A stretch of 64,000 bases of DNA from Combretum micranthum (GCA_024138025.1 JAMXBD010000058.1:310001-374000), one strand, 5' to 3'. Counted from the first letter of the stretch, positions 11,004-20,880 are shown. The notes: generated by a model from the letters alone, not told the origin. A program made the numbers and translations.

Positions 11004-13931
11004 GTGAGTTTTCTCCTTGTTTTGTTACCTTGATTGTGCTTGTAGTTAGTTGCATTAGAATTATAGGAACAAGATAAAAATCGATATGAATGGGGATGGG
11101 ATATGTGATGAGACTGTGATGAATGTATGCCAAAGAATACTAAAGCATATCGAAACCACGATTTGATTGGATAACTGCACGTTCATATTATTTCTGTTAT
11201 GTGTATGATATTGGCTGGTCACTCTAAAGAATGTATAATATTTTGACCTAAGCAAAAATTAAATTGTCATGCATCGCATCGGACATATTGCATTTGGTAG
11301 CGTGCTACTCCTACGCAGGTCGATCGGTATGGTCCGAGGACTCGTTTGGATAATGAGACCCGGGATCAGAGCTCATTCATAGGGAACTAAGGCGCATCGG
11401 GGATGCATTCCATGTGTGAGCCTAGCCGAGGCGAGTGCTATGAGCCGAGGGCTTGGGGACTAGCAGCGGTCGTGTAGACTTATACCATCCCTAACCCAAG
11501 ATACGGAGGGCGTAAATCCGTTCTGTGTGTGGGTTCCGGATACCCATACATAATTGTTTGCTCATGTGTTTGTTCATGCATAGCATATGGTTGATTATAA
11601 CTTGCTTGTTATGGTACGGAATTAAGGGAATTCTCACTAAGCTAGTGTAGCTTATACCCCTATAGTTGTTTAAATGAACAGGTTATCTCAAGAATGCAAA
11701 GTGAGGACGAATTGATTGGAGCCGGGAATGACTCCGGGATTTGGCAAAGAATGCGAATGTTGAAGTTATCAGCTAGTTTATGATTTGTCTTGTAATAGTT
11801 TATGTAGGGAAGTCTGTGATGAATGTAATCGAAGTTGAATGATTTGTATTTTGAAGTTAGTGATTTGTATCTGAAGTATAGTAAATTTGTATTTCCTTTA
11901 CATTGTTACTCAATATATCAACATAAAATGTCATTCCGATGTGTCTCCTTTATGTGTTAGACGCCTTGTACATAGTATGGAAGCCTTCGCGTGACTGAGG
12001 TGGTCATTCTTAGGCTTTAATATTGTGTACGGCGGACTGCCACGTTTAGGGTACCCTTCGGGGCGTGACACATGTAGACTTACAGGCTCCTACTAGCCAC
12101 CACTACCACTTCCTCGTTTTCTCACACAAAGAATAGTAATGAAATAGATGGGACTCACAAGTATGATATGCATGAAAAAAAAATTTCAATTAAACATTTA
12201 ACCATATAAGTTGAATTCATGTTAAGGGTGATCAAGCATAATTTCATCAGATCAATACAAAAGTCACACTTTTATTTAACATATCGTCTTTCGATATACT
12301 TAATTTTCATTCAACAATTATTTCATAACATTGGTTCATTCATTTTTTCCTAAATTTCTAGTGCCACTAATTACAAGCACAAACAAGGAAATGTAACTTA
12401 GGAAAAGAATTAACTCACTCCATAATCGATAGGTCTAATCGAAATAATCCTCTGGATAGATGATCCCGGGTCCCTCGTCACCTAAACAAGATGAAATACC
12501 CAAAATGAGTCTTTCATAAAACTTCTATTCTTGAAGATTCTAAACTTCTCTTAAAATCGCGGTAAAAATCGTATAAAGGGAAATTCCAACTTAAAATAGT
12601 CATAACTTGCTCATTTTAACACGGAATTTCGCGTATAATATACCGTTTTCTACCTACTCGAAAAGATCTACGCATTTCTAAACTTATTTTCATAAAACTA
12701 GGTTGTTTGGGTTCCGAAAAGACAGCGACCATATTTGCTACGAATTTGCAAACACTTGTTTTCCTTCTTGTAAACAAAGCTCATTTGAAAAGATATATAT
12801 TGCAAATATTTTCTAAACTTTTTTGAAAGGTTATATATATATATGTAATGACTCATAACAAATATATGAAGCAAATGAAGTTGTCTCAACTTATGAAAAG
12901 TAAGGCTTTAAAAGACTCTGAACTTGAGTTTTTTATTGAAATATTTATTTTACTTTTGAAAGGATTCTTGGGTTATTTGAGATGAATATTCTTTTTCTAA
13001 AATTAACTTCTTGCAACTATTTTAATTTCCTAAGGAGTAGTTTTTATTTTCTAAACTTAAATTCCAATAATTTAAAGGCAATAAAATGATATTCTTGTTT
13101 ATTGTAATGATTTTTTAAAGAATTTCTATATCTTGATGAAAGATAAGTTTTCATAAACCTTTTGTTTTAAGAAAAATCATTTCCATGCATGTTCATGGGT
13201 TTTTAAGAAATCCATTTTCCATATTTATTTAAGAAAGAACCTTTAGTTTGAGAAGACACTTCCTCATTTATTTTTGTTGAGACAAAAACATTATGTTCAT
13301 GCATGAATATGAATTATAAACTATAGAAATATAAAGGAACATGATAACTTGAAAAAAATTTAAACAAATAAGAAAGTAAATCAAGTATTGGGACCGTAGC
13401 TTCATCAACGTACCCCGGGACTAAGAAAAGACTAGTCCCGAAAAGAAAAGAAAAGGAATCGTTTTGACTTGATGAGGACAAGTCTAAGACTAGAATGACT
13501 AGTCTTAAAAACAACTTGAAATTAAATAAATTGCAATGTAGCAAATAAATTACATGAAAGGTAAATAAATTACAAGACAATGAGCTTATATGCTCTAAAT
13601 AATATATATAACTATATATTAGATAGTAATAAACATAAAGGAAACATAAGGAACATAAAGGAATTTGTGATGATGAACAAAAACAAAGTATGAACCTATT
13701 GTTGCTTTCTTAACCTTTATGGTTTTAGAAAACACACATTAAGTTCATACTAAGTAGATGAACATAAAGAAAGCTTGGAGGATTTTCTTGAAGAAAGTTT
13801 ACCTAAAGAAGAATCTAAAGAGAGCTTTCTTGTAAGACTTCTTGGAGAGGATTTTTGAGAGAGTTTGAGAGAGATTTTGGTATAGTAGCTTTAGAGAAGA
13901 AGTGGTGTGAAAGAAGTGAAGGTATGAGGGG

Positions 13932-13939
13932 TATTTATA
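13932..13939 (-). promoter_or_regulatory. LTR promoter TATA box (3' LTR)
   Basis: TATAAATA on the minus strand, preceded by a CT-rich tract. A pyrimidine-rich leader follows and ends in TTTAGGTAAAC near 13800, which looks like a splice donor. The same arrangement is at the same place in the other LTRs of the group. Confidence 0.6.
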
Positions 13940-14638
13940 GGAAAATGTGGGAGATAATTTGTGTTAATTAAATAAGTAAAAATAAAACAAATTGGAAGAG
14001 ATGGGAGAGGGGGCTGGCGCTACTCCTTGCATGGGGAAGGGGAAAATTTTATTTTTTTGTTATTCTATTAATTAAAAATAAGAAATGAAATATGTGAAAT
14101 TGTATTGGAAAAGAAAATGTGTAAGAAATAGGTGTATGGTTTGTAAGAGTAGGTTGTAAGAAAAAGTAGAAATAGATGAATAGTGTAGAATAGTAGAAAA
14201 TAGTGTAATGTAAAAGTAGACTTGACAATTTAATGCTGGTAGTAAGAAAATACGCGTATAAAAGCGATATTAGATATTTTTAGTTATCGAAAAATTACAA
14301 AATTGATTTTTTTGGAAATCTCATATTTTTACGAGTCTAACGGTATATTCAGAATATTTTTCCTATTCCGGGCTTCCGTACACGTTTTTCGAGAACTATA
14401 TCCGATCGGGCTCAAAGGACACTCGAATTCCTTCAATCTGATATTTTTATATAACCTATAGCTATTACGAACTATAATAGCTAATTTTTCCAACTTCGTT
14501 TTCTAGGGCTTGAGAAAACGGCAATGCCGGACTTAAGCGATTACGGTAAACTAGGGTTTTGGTTTGCTTAAGAATCCGGTTGACGTCCGATTAGGGTTTA
14601 AGCTTTTAAATTTGGATCCAAAAATTCGGGGATTTACA

Positions 14639-14655
14639 ACCTTCCCCCCTTAAAG
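14639..14655 (-). promoter_or_regulatory. Polypurine tract
   Basis: The minus strand reads CTTTAAGGGGGGAAGGT directly before the 3' LTR start TGTAAATCC. It primes plus-strand DNA synthesis in LTR elements. It follows the chromodomain frame by about a dozen bases. Confidence 0.88.
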
Positions 14656-14667
14656 AAAGTTTTGTCC

Positions 14668-15177
14668 TCAAAACTTGAAATTCATACTTGATTCCTTGAA
14701 CAGACTCGGGTACTTCTGGCGTATGTCGCTTTCTGCCTCCCAGGTTGCTTCATCGTGTGAGTGGTTTCTCCATAAAACCTTCACATACTTGATTTCCTTA
14801 TTCCGGAGCTTCTGCACCTTGTGATCCAAGATTTGAACTGGGTGCTCCTCATATGTGAGATTTTCTTTTAGCCGAACAGGCTCTAGCTCTGTAATTCTGG
14901 TAGGGTCCGGCACATGTTTCCGTAAAACTGATACATGAAACACATTATGGATTCTAGATAGGTTGGGAGGGAGTGCCAGACGATAAGCAAGATTTCCCAC
15001 TTTTCCCAATACTTCAAATGGTCCAATGTAGTGTGGGCTTAGCTTTCCTTGGGCTCGAACTCGGTGAATACTCTTGATGGGTTTTACCTTTAAGTACACA
15101 TGGTCTCCAACTTCGAATTCAAGCACACGTCTCTTCATATCTGCCCAGCTCTTTTGCCTATCTTGAGCTTCTTTCAT
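14668..15177 (-). CDS. Integrase C-terminus with chromodomain (pol fragment)
   Basis: An open segment of 169 residues forming the end of the Tekay polyprotein. Residues 22-32 (EVGDHVYLKV) and the GPF motif at 52-54 belong to the integrase C-terminal DNA-binding domain of Ty3 elements. Residues about 112-160 form a chromodomain (VKVLWRNHSHDEATWE), which in chromoviruses is thought to steer integration to chromatin. The Tekay/Del lineage is inferred from the chromodomain wording and the downstream polypurine tract. The start at 15177 is only the first Met after a frameshift. Codons upstream continue the integrase in other frames. The stop precedes the polypurine tract by a few bases. Confidence 0.88.
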   Translation of the reverse strand: MKEAQDRQKSWADMKRRVLEFEVGDHVYLKVKPIKSIHRVRAQGKLSPHYIGPFEVLGKVGNLAYRLALPPNLSRIHNVFHVSVLRKHVPDPTRITELEPVRLKENLTYEEHPVQILDHKVQKLRNKEIKYVKVLWRNHSHDEATWEAESDIRQKYPSLFKESSMNFKF

Positions 15178-15243
15178 TTTTCTTGGATAACCCGCACTTT
15201 GTCAGCCGCATCTTGCACCAAGTCAGGACCAATGCTCAACTTT

Positions 15244-15438
15244 CTACATCGTCCCAAAACAAAGGTGATCGACATCTTCTTCCATACAACGCTTCATAGG
15301 TGGCATCTGGATCGTGGAATGATAGCTGTTATTGTAGGCAAACTCTACTAAGTAGGTAGCGTCCCAACTACCTTTAAACTCTATTACGCAGGCTCGCAGC
15401 ATATCTTCCAACGTTTGTATTCCTCTCCGATTGACCAT
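15244..15438 (-). pseudogene. Integrase core fragment (frame-shifted part)
   Basis: A 64-residue open piece carrying the TLEDMLRACV and AYNNSYHSTI motifs that follow the catalytic Glu in Ty3 integrases. It overlaps the end of the upstream segment (15384-15998) in another frame. The D-G-Q-S-E-R motif with the catalytic Glu is readable only in the third frame near 15430-15450, so the DDE triad is split by indels. A further frameshift separates this piece from the chromodomain segment. Confidence 0.75.
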
Positions 15439-15998
15439 CGTCTGTGGTGATAAGCAGTACTGAAATGTAGCTTAGTTCCCATACACTTCTGCAAACTCAT
15501 CCAAAATTTGGATACAAACCTTGGGTCTCGGTCGGAGACTATTCCAGCGGGTACTCCATGCAAGCGTACTATTTCTCTTATGTACATTCTTGCCAACTTG
15601 TCCATAGAGTACGTCATGTTCATTGGAAGAAAATGGGCCGTCTTCGTCAATCGATCCACGATGACCCAAATTGCATCATATCCAGCCGACGTCCTTGGCA
15701 ATCCACACACAAAATCCATCGTGATTTGGTCCCATTTCCACTCGGGTATTGGCAGGGGTTTCAGAAGTCCACCAGGTCTTTGGTGCTCCACTTTTACTTG
15801 TTGGCATGTGGGACATTTCAACACATAGTCTGCTACGTCTCTCTTCATGCCGTTCCACCAATAGTGGCTCTTCAGATCTTGGTACATCTTCGTTCCTCCT
15901 GGATGCATGGTGTATCCGGAGTGATGTGCTTCTTCCATGATTTCCTTTCTTATGTCCTCATCATCCGGAACACATAACCTGCCTTTCATCCTCACCAC
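15384..15998 (-). CDS. Integrase (zinc-binding domain and core, pol fragment)
   Basis: An open segment of 204 residues. An HHCC zinc-binding domain is visible (His 25/26 and His 32, Cys 62 and Cys 65 in KCPTCQQ). The catalytic core follows with Asp 95 (ITMDFVCGLP) and Asp 156 (GIVSDRDPRF). The third catalytic residue is lost from this frame: after STAYH the frame shifts and the DGQSER motif is no longer read. It joins newly made DNA into the host chromosome in an intact element. The Met at 15998 is not a real start; the frame is a continuation of RNase H after a small shift. Confidence 0.9.
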   Translation of the reverse strand: MVRMKGRLCVPDDEDIRKEIMEEAHHSGYTMHPGGTKMYQDLKSHYWWNGMKRDVADYVLKCPTCQQVKVEHQRPGGLLKPLPIPEWKWDQITMDFVCGLPRTSAGYDAIWVIVDRLTKTAHFLPMNMTYSMDKLARMYIREIVRLHGVPAGIVSDRDPRFVSKFWMSLQKCMGTKLHFSTAYHHRRWSIGEEYKRWKICCEPA

Positions 15999-16009
15999 TT
16001 CATCCTCAT

Positions 16010-16405
16010 CTATGGAAAAATCGTGTACCTTCCTTCCTGCACTTCTTTCTTAATCTTTAAAATTGCCTCGTCATATCGCTGGGCCTCCTTGATTCTTTCT
16101 ACTAAGGTGGGTTCCATGACAAGGTTGGCAATCTCCACTTCCACGCTTTGCCCTATGAATTCAATGCTCATTCTTTCAAATTCTTTTATCAACTCTTTCT
16201 TATCAGTGAGCAAAGAGGCTACTTCCCCATAATTCTTCCTACTCAGGGCATCTGCAACTGCATTTACTCTCCCTGGACAGTAGTTGATTCCAAGGTCGTA
16301 ATCCTTGATGAGCTCTAACCATCTCCGTTGCCGCATATTCAGCTCCTTTTGTGTAAAAAGATACTTGAGGCTCTTATGGTCGGTGTAGATCTCACCTTTG
16401 TCCAT
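16010..16405 (-). CDS. RNase H C-terminal part and linker to integrase
   Basis: An open segment of 131 residues. YTDHKSL supplies an RNase H Asp at residue 9, and NAVADALSR contains the last conserved Asp (residue 52), typical of Ty3 RNase H. The remainder is the tether leading to integrase ([16 protein letters not shown]). It overlaps the N-terminal RNase H piece by 14 bases in a different frame, so a single indel near 16400 separates the two halves. Confidence 0.85.
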   Translation of the reverse strand: MDKGEIYTDHKSLKYLFTQKELNMRQRRWLELIKDYDLGINYCPGRVNAVADALSRKNYGEVASLLTDKKELIKEFERMSIEFIGQSVEVEIANLVMEPTLVERIKEAQRYDEAILKIKKEVQEGRYTIFP

Positions 16406-16574
16406 ACAAGTAATGCCTCCACAACTTTAATGCAAACACAACGGCGGCTAACTCCAGATCATGAGTGGGATAGTTTTGTTCATGGGGTCGGAGCTGTCGG
16501 GATGCATAAGCGATTACCTTTCCGTCTTGCATCAACACACATCCGAGTCCATTCCTTGACGCATCACTATGCAC
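16392..16574 (-). CDS. RNase H N-terminal part
   Basis: A 60-residue open segment. [10 protein letters not shown] gives the first catalytic Asp (residue 4) and [13 protein letters not shown] the catalytic Glu (residue 41). It degrades the RNA of the RNA/DNA hybrid in reverse transcription. It is separated by frameshifts from RT upstream (overlap at 16567-16574) and from the rest of RNase H downstream. Confidence 0.85.
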   Translation of the reverse strand: MHSDASRNGLGCVLMQDGKVIAYASRQLRPHEQNYPTHDLELAAVVFALKLWRHYLYGQR

Positions 16575-17394
16575 TGTATAGGACTTCTCGGGGTCTGGTA
16601 GAATTAAATCGGGGCAGAGACAAGTCTTTCTTTAGCTCCTGGAAACTTTGCTCCCTCTTGTCTGTCCAGATGAACTTCTCCTCCTTTTGGGTTAACTGAG
16701 TGAGGGGTTTGGCGATGGTTGAAAAATTCTTAACAAACTTCCTATAATATCCAGCCAAACCGAGAAAACTCCTCACTTCAGTAACTGTCTTAGGCTGTTT
16801 CCACTCCATTACTGCCTTGATCTTCTCAGGATCTACCGATATTCCTTCTCCTGATACGACATGTCCTAAGAAGGATATCCTATCCAGCCAAAAGTCACAC
16901 TTAGACAGCTTAGCGTACAACTTATGCTCACGCAAGGTCTGTAATGCCATCCTTAAGTGTTCCTCATGTTGCTCTCGCGTCTTTGAGTAGATCAGAATAT
17001 CGTCGATGAAGACTATCACCCACTTACCCAGCAGGGGTTTATATATTCGATTCATGAGATCCATGAAAGCTGCTGGTGCGTTGGTTAATCCAAAAGGCAT
17101 CACTAAAAACTCGTAAAGTCCATAGCGAGTTCTAAAGGCTGTCTTCGGTACATCTTCAGGTTTAATCCTCAACTGGTCGTATCCTGACCGTAGATCGATC
17201 CTTGAAAAGACACTTGCTCCTTGAAGCTGATCGAAGAGGTCATCTATCCTTGGGAGTGGATACTTGTTCTTGATGGTAACCTTATTAAGCTCCCGGTAGT
17301 CGATGCATAAATGCATGGAACCATCCTTCTTCTTTACGAACAACACTGGTGCTCCCCAAGGTGACACACTTGGTCGGATAAAACCTTGATCCAT
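16567..17394 (-). CDS. Reverse transcriptase (pol fragment)
   Basis: The longest open piece of the element, 275 residues. It shows the Ty3 RT series: [22 protein letters not shown] (residues about 4-25), CIDYRELN (30-37), YPLPRIDDL (45-53), the catalytic [10 protein letters not shown] with Asp 67, [12 protein letters not shown] (99-110), and the active-site box VIVFIDDIL with Asp 131 and 132. FLGHVVS and the connection region follow. The active-site residues are intact. The first Met at 17394 is internal; the true RT begins upstream, where PFRIxMAPxEL-type sequence is broken by frameshifts around 17400-17550. It ends by a frameshift just before RNase H. Confidence 0.93.
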   Translation of the reverse strand: MDQGFIRPSVSPWGAPVLFVKKKDGSMHLCIDYRELNKVTIKNKYPLPRIDDLFDQLQGASVFSRIDLRSGYDQLRIKPEDVPKTAFRTRYGLYEFLVMPFGLTNAPAAFMDLMNRIYKPLLGKWVIVFIDDILIYSKTREQHEEHLRMALQTLREHKLYAKLSKCDFWLDRISFLGHVVSGEGISVDPEKIKAVMEWKQPKTVTEVRSFLGLAGYYRKFVKNFSTIAKPLTQLTQKEEKFIWTDKREQSFQELKKDLSLPRFNSTRPREVLYSA

Positions 17395-17559
17395 AAGTCT
17401 TGTAGTTGAGTCTTTAACTCCTTCAGCTCTACTGGTGCCATTCGATAGGGTGCTTTTGAGATCGGCTTCCGTATTGACTAATAGGTCAATTTCGAAATCT
17501 CTCTCTCTTGGGTGGCAATCCAGGCAATACGTCCGGAAATACGTCTGGGAACTCTTTAA

Positions 17560-17991
17560 CTACGGGTATGGATCCAAGCTCAGGCTTTTCCTCTTCTTCT
17601 TCATCCAGGTTACTAAGTTGATTTCATCCTCATCCACCAACTCGAATGAGTTTAACTTCACCGTGGACTCTCCTCTAAACACTACTTCACATCCACTTTG
17701 ATCTTTAAACCTCACTTCCTTTTGTTTACAATCCACTAAGGCTTTGACAGATGTCAACCAACTCATACCCAAGATGACTTCGTATTTGCTCATCTCCAAG
17801 ATTATTAGGTCACACTTAGAGTGACTTCCTTGTATCTCCATTGGACATCCTTTAAGCATTTCCTTTGTCGTTACTATGCTTCCGGTGGGGGTTTTAACTC
17901 GAAAACCAGTAGCAATAGTATCTATGGGTAACCCAATTCGCTTGGCCAGGCTAACGGTGATAAAGGAATGGGTAGCTCCCGTATCGAACAA
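17560..17991 (-). CDS. Aspartic protease (pol fragment)
   Basis: An open segment of 143 residues. FDTGATHSFI near the start holds the catalytic Asp of retropepsin-like proteases. DLIILEMSKYEVILGMSWL is the second conserved block of plant Ty3 proteases. In-frame codons upstream of the Met (to about 18030) read AGHILIASQPAYAL, which also fits the family, so the Met is not the real start. The protease would cleave the gag-pol polyprotein. A frameshift after residue about 140 separates it from the RT lead-in. Confidence 0.88.
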   Translation of the reverse strand: MFDTGATHSFITVSLAKRIGLPIDTIATGFRVKTPTGSIVTTKEMLKGCPMEIQGSHSKCDLIILEMSKYEVILGMSWLTSVKALVDCKQKEVRFKDQSGCEVVFRGESTVKLNSFELVDEDEINLVTWMKKKRKSLSLDPYP

Positions 17992-18030
17992 AGCATAAGC
18001 GGGTTGACTAGCTATGAGTATGTGTCCTGC

Positions 18031-18134
18031 ACTCGAATTTTTATACTAATTACGAGACTGGTATACTTAAGCTAATCGCGGGTATAAAACTTTATACTTG
18101 TACCGTAGGTATTGAACGTAGGAAACTTAACAAA
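18031..18134 (-). other. Spacer between gag stop and protease, full of stops
   Basis: About 100 bases with several stop codons in all minus-strand frames, AT-rich, ending in GAGTGCAG before the protease frame. It could be a short intron, a leftover of the gag/pol junction, or decay. No function is assigned. Confidence 0.4.
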
Positions 18135-18722
18135 TTACATCAAAGAAAAGGGTTTCGATTCTGACCTGTCACCAATCCAAAATCTGAGCCATAATCTCCA
18201 TCTACAGCGCGAGCTCTGCTCCTTCGTCATCGACTCCTCGCATACCCACTGTCCTTCCAGGTTGTATATCCTCATTCCGTGGACAGCTGCTCCAGATCGG
18301 CTTGGGTTGCTTCCTCCGCTTCCGTTTTTCGCCGATGCCACTCCTCCCACTGACCCAAATGGTCTAGCTGGGGCATTCTTTCTTTGTGGGCATTCGTTGG
18401 CGAAGTGCCCGGTTTGCTTGCAAACGAAGCAAACAGTAGAAGCCTTCTTTGGGCAATCACCTATCTTGTGGCTGGGGTCTCCACAAAAGTAGCACTTGTG
18501 TTGCAACAGCGGGCACCTCTTTGGATAGTGCTCTTCCTTGCATTTCCAGCAGGTCACCTTGATCTTGGATGTGTCCTTATTACTAACAGCACTTCCTCGG
18601 AAGCTGTTGAAGGGCTTGAACCTTTTACTCTGAAAACTGGGGTTATAGCTATCCTGAGCTCTCTTGCCGAACAAAGGTCTTTCTCTCAGGGGCTTTGCTC
18701 TTCCTTTTCTTTGCTCCCTCAA
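18135..18722 (-). CDS. Gag C-terminal part with three zinc knuckles
   Basis: An open segment of 195 residues. It is basic at the N-terminal end. Three knuckles follow: C58 to C70 with only three residues before the His (CWKCKEEHYPKRC), then canonical CX2CX4HX4C at C77 to C90 (CYFCGDPSHKIGDC) and C98 to C111 (CFVCKQTGHFANEC). This is the nucleocapsid region that binds element RNA. Multiple knuckles are usual in Tekay-type gag. The segment ends at a stop at 18135, before the spacer to protease. It is entered by a frameshift near 18725. Confidence 0.88.
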   Translation of the reverse strand: MREQRKGRAKPLRERPLFGKRAQDSYNPSFQSKRFKPFNSFRGSAVSNKDTSKIKVTCWKCKEEHYPKRCPLLQHKCYFCGDPSHKIGDCPKKASTVCFVCKQTGHFANECPQRKNAPARPFGSVGGVASAKNGSGGSNPSRSGAAVHGMRIYNLEGQWVCEESMTKEQSSRCRWRLWLRFWIGDRSESKPFSLM

Positions 18723-19061
18723 TGATACGAGCCCTTTCTACCAACTTCGGAGGGTCCTCAGATCTAACTCCTCCAGACGCATCCTTATATCTTCATCCAG
18801 GCCACTCAGAAACTTGCCTCTTCAGCTCCTCACTATGCTTGAAACTCAGGCGTATTGAAGCAGTCGGCTAAACTCCGTCTCGTACTGCTCTATTGTCCTT
18901 CCCTTCTGGGATATATGGAGAAAGTCTCCACTATACTGTACTCTTAAGCTCCCAGGGAAATAGTTGTCCAAAAACTCTCTACGAAAAACTGCCCAGGCCA
19001 CGGGTGGCAACAATTCCCTGCTTTTCGACTCCCACCATATTCTGGCATTGAGCCGCAACAT
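18723..19061 (-). pseudogene. Gag capsid region (frame-shifted)
   Basis: The open part 18846-19061 (71 residues) contains RLNARIWWESKSRE, REFLDNYFPGSLR and GRTIEQYETEFSRLL, the hallmark of plant Ty3 capsid domains. A frameshift at about 18850 moves the continuation (FLSGLDEDIRMRLEELDLRT) into another frame down to about 18770. The capsid would form the virus-like particle. It is joined to the N-terminal piece by another frameshift near 19125. Confidence 0.8.
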
Positions 19062-19123
19062 GTATGTGCCATAATCCAGACGTAGATGATAGGGAACTTC
19101 GTAGGCGGCGAATGATCTTCGAT

Positions 19124-19606
19124 CTAGGCTAGCCAGTCTTCAACTTCGTCTGGCTTTCCAAAATTTCCGTCGAAATATCTGTTGCTTTTTATGAAGTCCG
19201 GCAAGGAACTTCTGTAAGGTCGTAGCGGTGGTGGTGCTGGTAAAGGAACAGTATGTGACTCAGCTTCTGGGGCTGCAGGTGCTTCAACGGTTGCTTCTGG
19301 TGCATTTGCAGCAGGCAGTGGCACATTTTGTGCATTTTGCATGAAATTATTAACCAACCCTGCTAGTTGGTTGATGGCAGCCCACACATCTCCTTGTTGA
19401 TTCGATGGGGGATTTGGTGCTTGTTGTCCTGTCGGAGGATTCTCCAGTTCTGCTGGTATATTATTAGAAGCGCGACGTTCACGTCTTCTACCTCTCCTAC
19501 CACGTCTGTTAAATTTTATACTTCTTAAATTTTTCACAACAGGGAAAAGATTGGAAATATCGGAAATTCCATAGAAAATAATTAAGGCAATCAGACCCAT
19601 CAACAT
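19124..19606 (-). CDS. Gag N-terminal part
   Basis: An open segment of 160 residues. It begins with a hydrophobic stretch of doubtful origin, then an Arg-rich run (RRGRRGRRRERR), a Pro/Ala/Gln-rich linker, and SSLPDFIKSNRYFDGNFGKPDEVEDWLA, which matches the start of the capsid core in the gag pseudogene at 50340 on the other element. The real start codon is uncertain; the Met at 19606 may be too early. A one-base frameshift near 19125 leads into the capsid segment. Confidence 0.75.
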   Translation of the reverse strand: MLMGLIALIIFYGISDISNLFPVVKNLRSIKFNRRGRRGRRRERRASNNIPAELENPPTGQQAPNPPSNQQGDVWAAINQLAGLVNNFMQNAQNVPLPAANAPEATVEAPAAPEAESHTVPLPAPPPLRPYRSSLPDFIKSNRYFDGNFGKPDEVEDWLA

Positions 19607-19815
19607 AAAATTCTGGCATTCAAAATAAAAAGAGGAAATTAATAATCCTTACATAACTTGGAGAAGGTGGAAACCATTCTCATCCAAAGATAATTGTTCA
19701 AATAAAACATAGAAAAGCAAAACATTAATGCATTAAAACAAAGATAAGCCTAGGAAAAGGCTATGTTGGACTCGTCAGGTTATGCTCCATTTCTTCCTTC
19801 TTCAACTTCTTCTTT
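19607..19815 (-). other. Leader between the upstream ORF and gag
   Basis: About 200 bases of AT-rich sequence without a recognisable ORF, separating the stop of the upstream ORF (TAA at 19816-19818) from gag. Confidence 0.4.
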
Positions 19816-20880
19816 TTACGGGGATGGTGCTGGGTTCATACTCCTGCTGGTGGATCCTTTGTGCCGTTTGACAAATTGTCGCAGATATTGACTAACCGTC
19901 ATCCTCTTTCCGCGATATCGTGAGGTGATCTCTGCTTGAGACGGCCAACCTTCGTCATGCACGAAAATCCTTTCTCTACGGGTCATGCCGTTCGTTTCTT
20001 CTGGTCTCTTCTTCTTCTTCTTCCGGTGCCATTACCATTGTGGGGGTATGGGATCTGCTTCTCAGGAATCTATTTGGATCAAAAGCATTGTTTCTTCTCC
20101 TCTCCTCCTCAGAATCGGAGATCATTACTGGGTTATTCCTTGCAATGGTCTCCATGGGTACATCTTGGCTCAGCCTTCGGGGAGGTGCCTGACTGGGGAT
20201 CAAAGGGCTGTCTTCCCAGAGGGATGCAGACTGGGTCTCCTCAGGTTCCGAGTCTTCATTCTGATCTCCTTCCGTGCTACCATTTGTCTCTCCATTCCCT
20301 TCGTTTGCTTGGGCCTGCTCCATGATGAAGTCCTCATCTGGGATAACATCTAGCTGCATTCCAACGGAGTTGAGCTGAGTATTGTACTCTGATGGCGTAG
20401 GGACAATCCGTCGGTAAGCAGCATACCAATAGAATCGCTCTTCGGCATCTGCCTTCAGCCAGTCCGTATGATCCGCTAACTCATCATGTGCGTAGATGTA
20501 TAGAGGTCCTAGCTTGTTCCAAGTCTGGAAGTCTGGTTCTTGTCGCCCATCTTCCGTTTTCAAGATGAAGGTCATTTGTTGCAGCATGGTCTCCCGGTAG
20601 ATAAAAACCATCATTCTTTCGACCACATAAATAACTTCTACGTCACTCCATCTCCGATTGCTTACAGCGTCGAATCTCAGTTCATTAGGCAAGTTCCTCC
20701 ACAGGGAATGTCTTAATCCTTTCTTCCATAACTTGAACATTTCACGGGCGGTCCTAGGCCTTCCAACTAAAGCGAACTCCTCTCACAGGACCCTCAGTTT
20801 AAGACGGTAGTTCATGAAGGTCTCGTCATGGTCTTTAAGGAATTGTCGGGATTTTTCTTTGACCTCAGGGAAAGTCAACT
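19816..20880 (-). pseudogene. Additional ORF between primer site and gag
   Basis: An ORF in the sense orientation, upstream of gag. The main open piece is 19976-20740, 254 residues. Codons upstream stay in frame to about 20878, interrupted only by a TGA at 20783-20785. Past the stop near 19976 a frameshift gives about 55 more residues, to TAA at 19816-19818. The N-terminal half (GRPRTAREMFKLWKKGLRH, LPNELRFDAV) resembles the helical capsid-type folds of retrotransposon gag only loosely, so that is inference. The C-terminal half is acidic (ESEPEE-like runs, SDSEEERRR, a run of six Glu). I do not recognise the protein. Extra ORFs upstream of gag are known in Ogre/Tat elements but are not standard in Tekay. 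Confidence 0.7.

Larger units (their letters stand above)
7276..12070 (+). mobile_element. Solo LTR of a related 4.8-kb LTR family
   Basis: It starts TGTAAGCCCCGG at 7276 and ends GGGGCGTGACA at 12070. CATGT is duplicated at 7271-7275 and 12071-12075. The partner LTR at about 21717-21740 shows the empty site. There is no primer site, polypurine tract or polyprotein inside, so this is a single LTR, 4795 bp long. It carries six tandem repeat units around 9390-10440, the exon-like segment at 10934-11003 and the common 3' end. It belongs to the same family as the LTR starting at 28991. Confidence 0.9.
6555..14638 (-). repeat. 3' LTR of the Tekay element, split by a solo LTR
   Basis: Its two parts (6555-7270 and 12076-14638) align along their length with the 5' LTR at 21007-24295. 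After removing the insertion and one duplication copy it is about 3.28 kb, against 3.29 kb for its partner. By eye the two LTRs differ by scattered substitutions, for instance near 6595 against 21047 and near 6905 against 21365, so the insertion is not brand new. It contains the promoter, hairpin cluster and 14-codon segment on the minus strand. Confidence 0.92.

Noticed and set aside
13314..13580. Minus-strand open frame of 88 codons in the hairpin region, repeated at 22969-23235
   Set aside because: It runs through the hairpin cluster and low-complexity TTTATTT sequence. Its equivalents in other LTRs are not open, so coding is unlikely.
15100..20353. Several plus-strand open frames of 60-140 codons opposite the Tekay gag-pol
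   Set aside because: They are shadows of the minus-strand polyprotein; none has a recognisable domain or its own promoter context.
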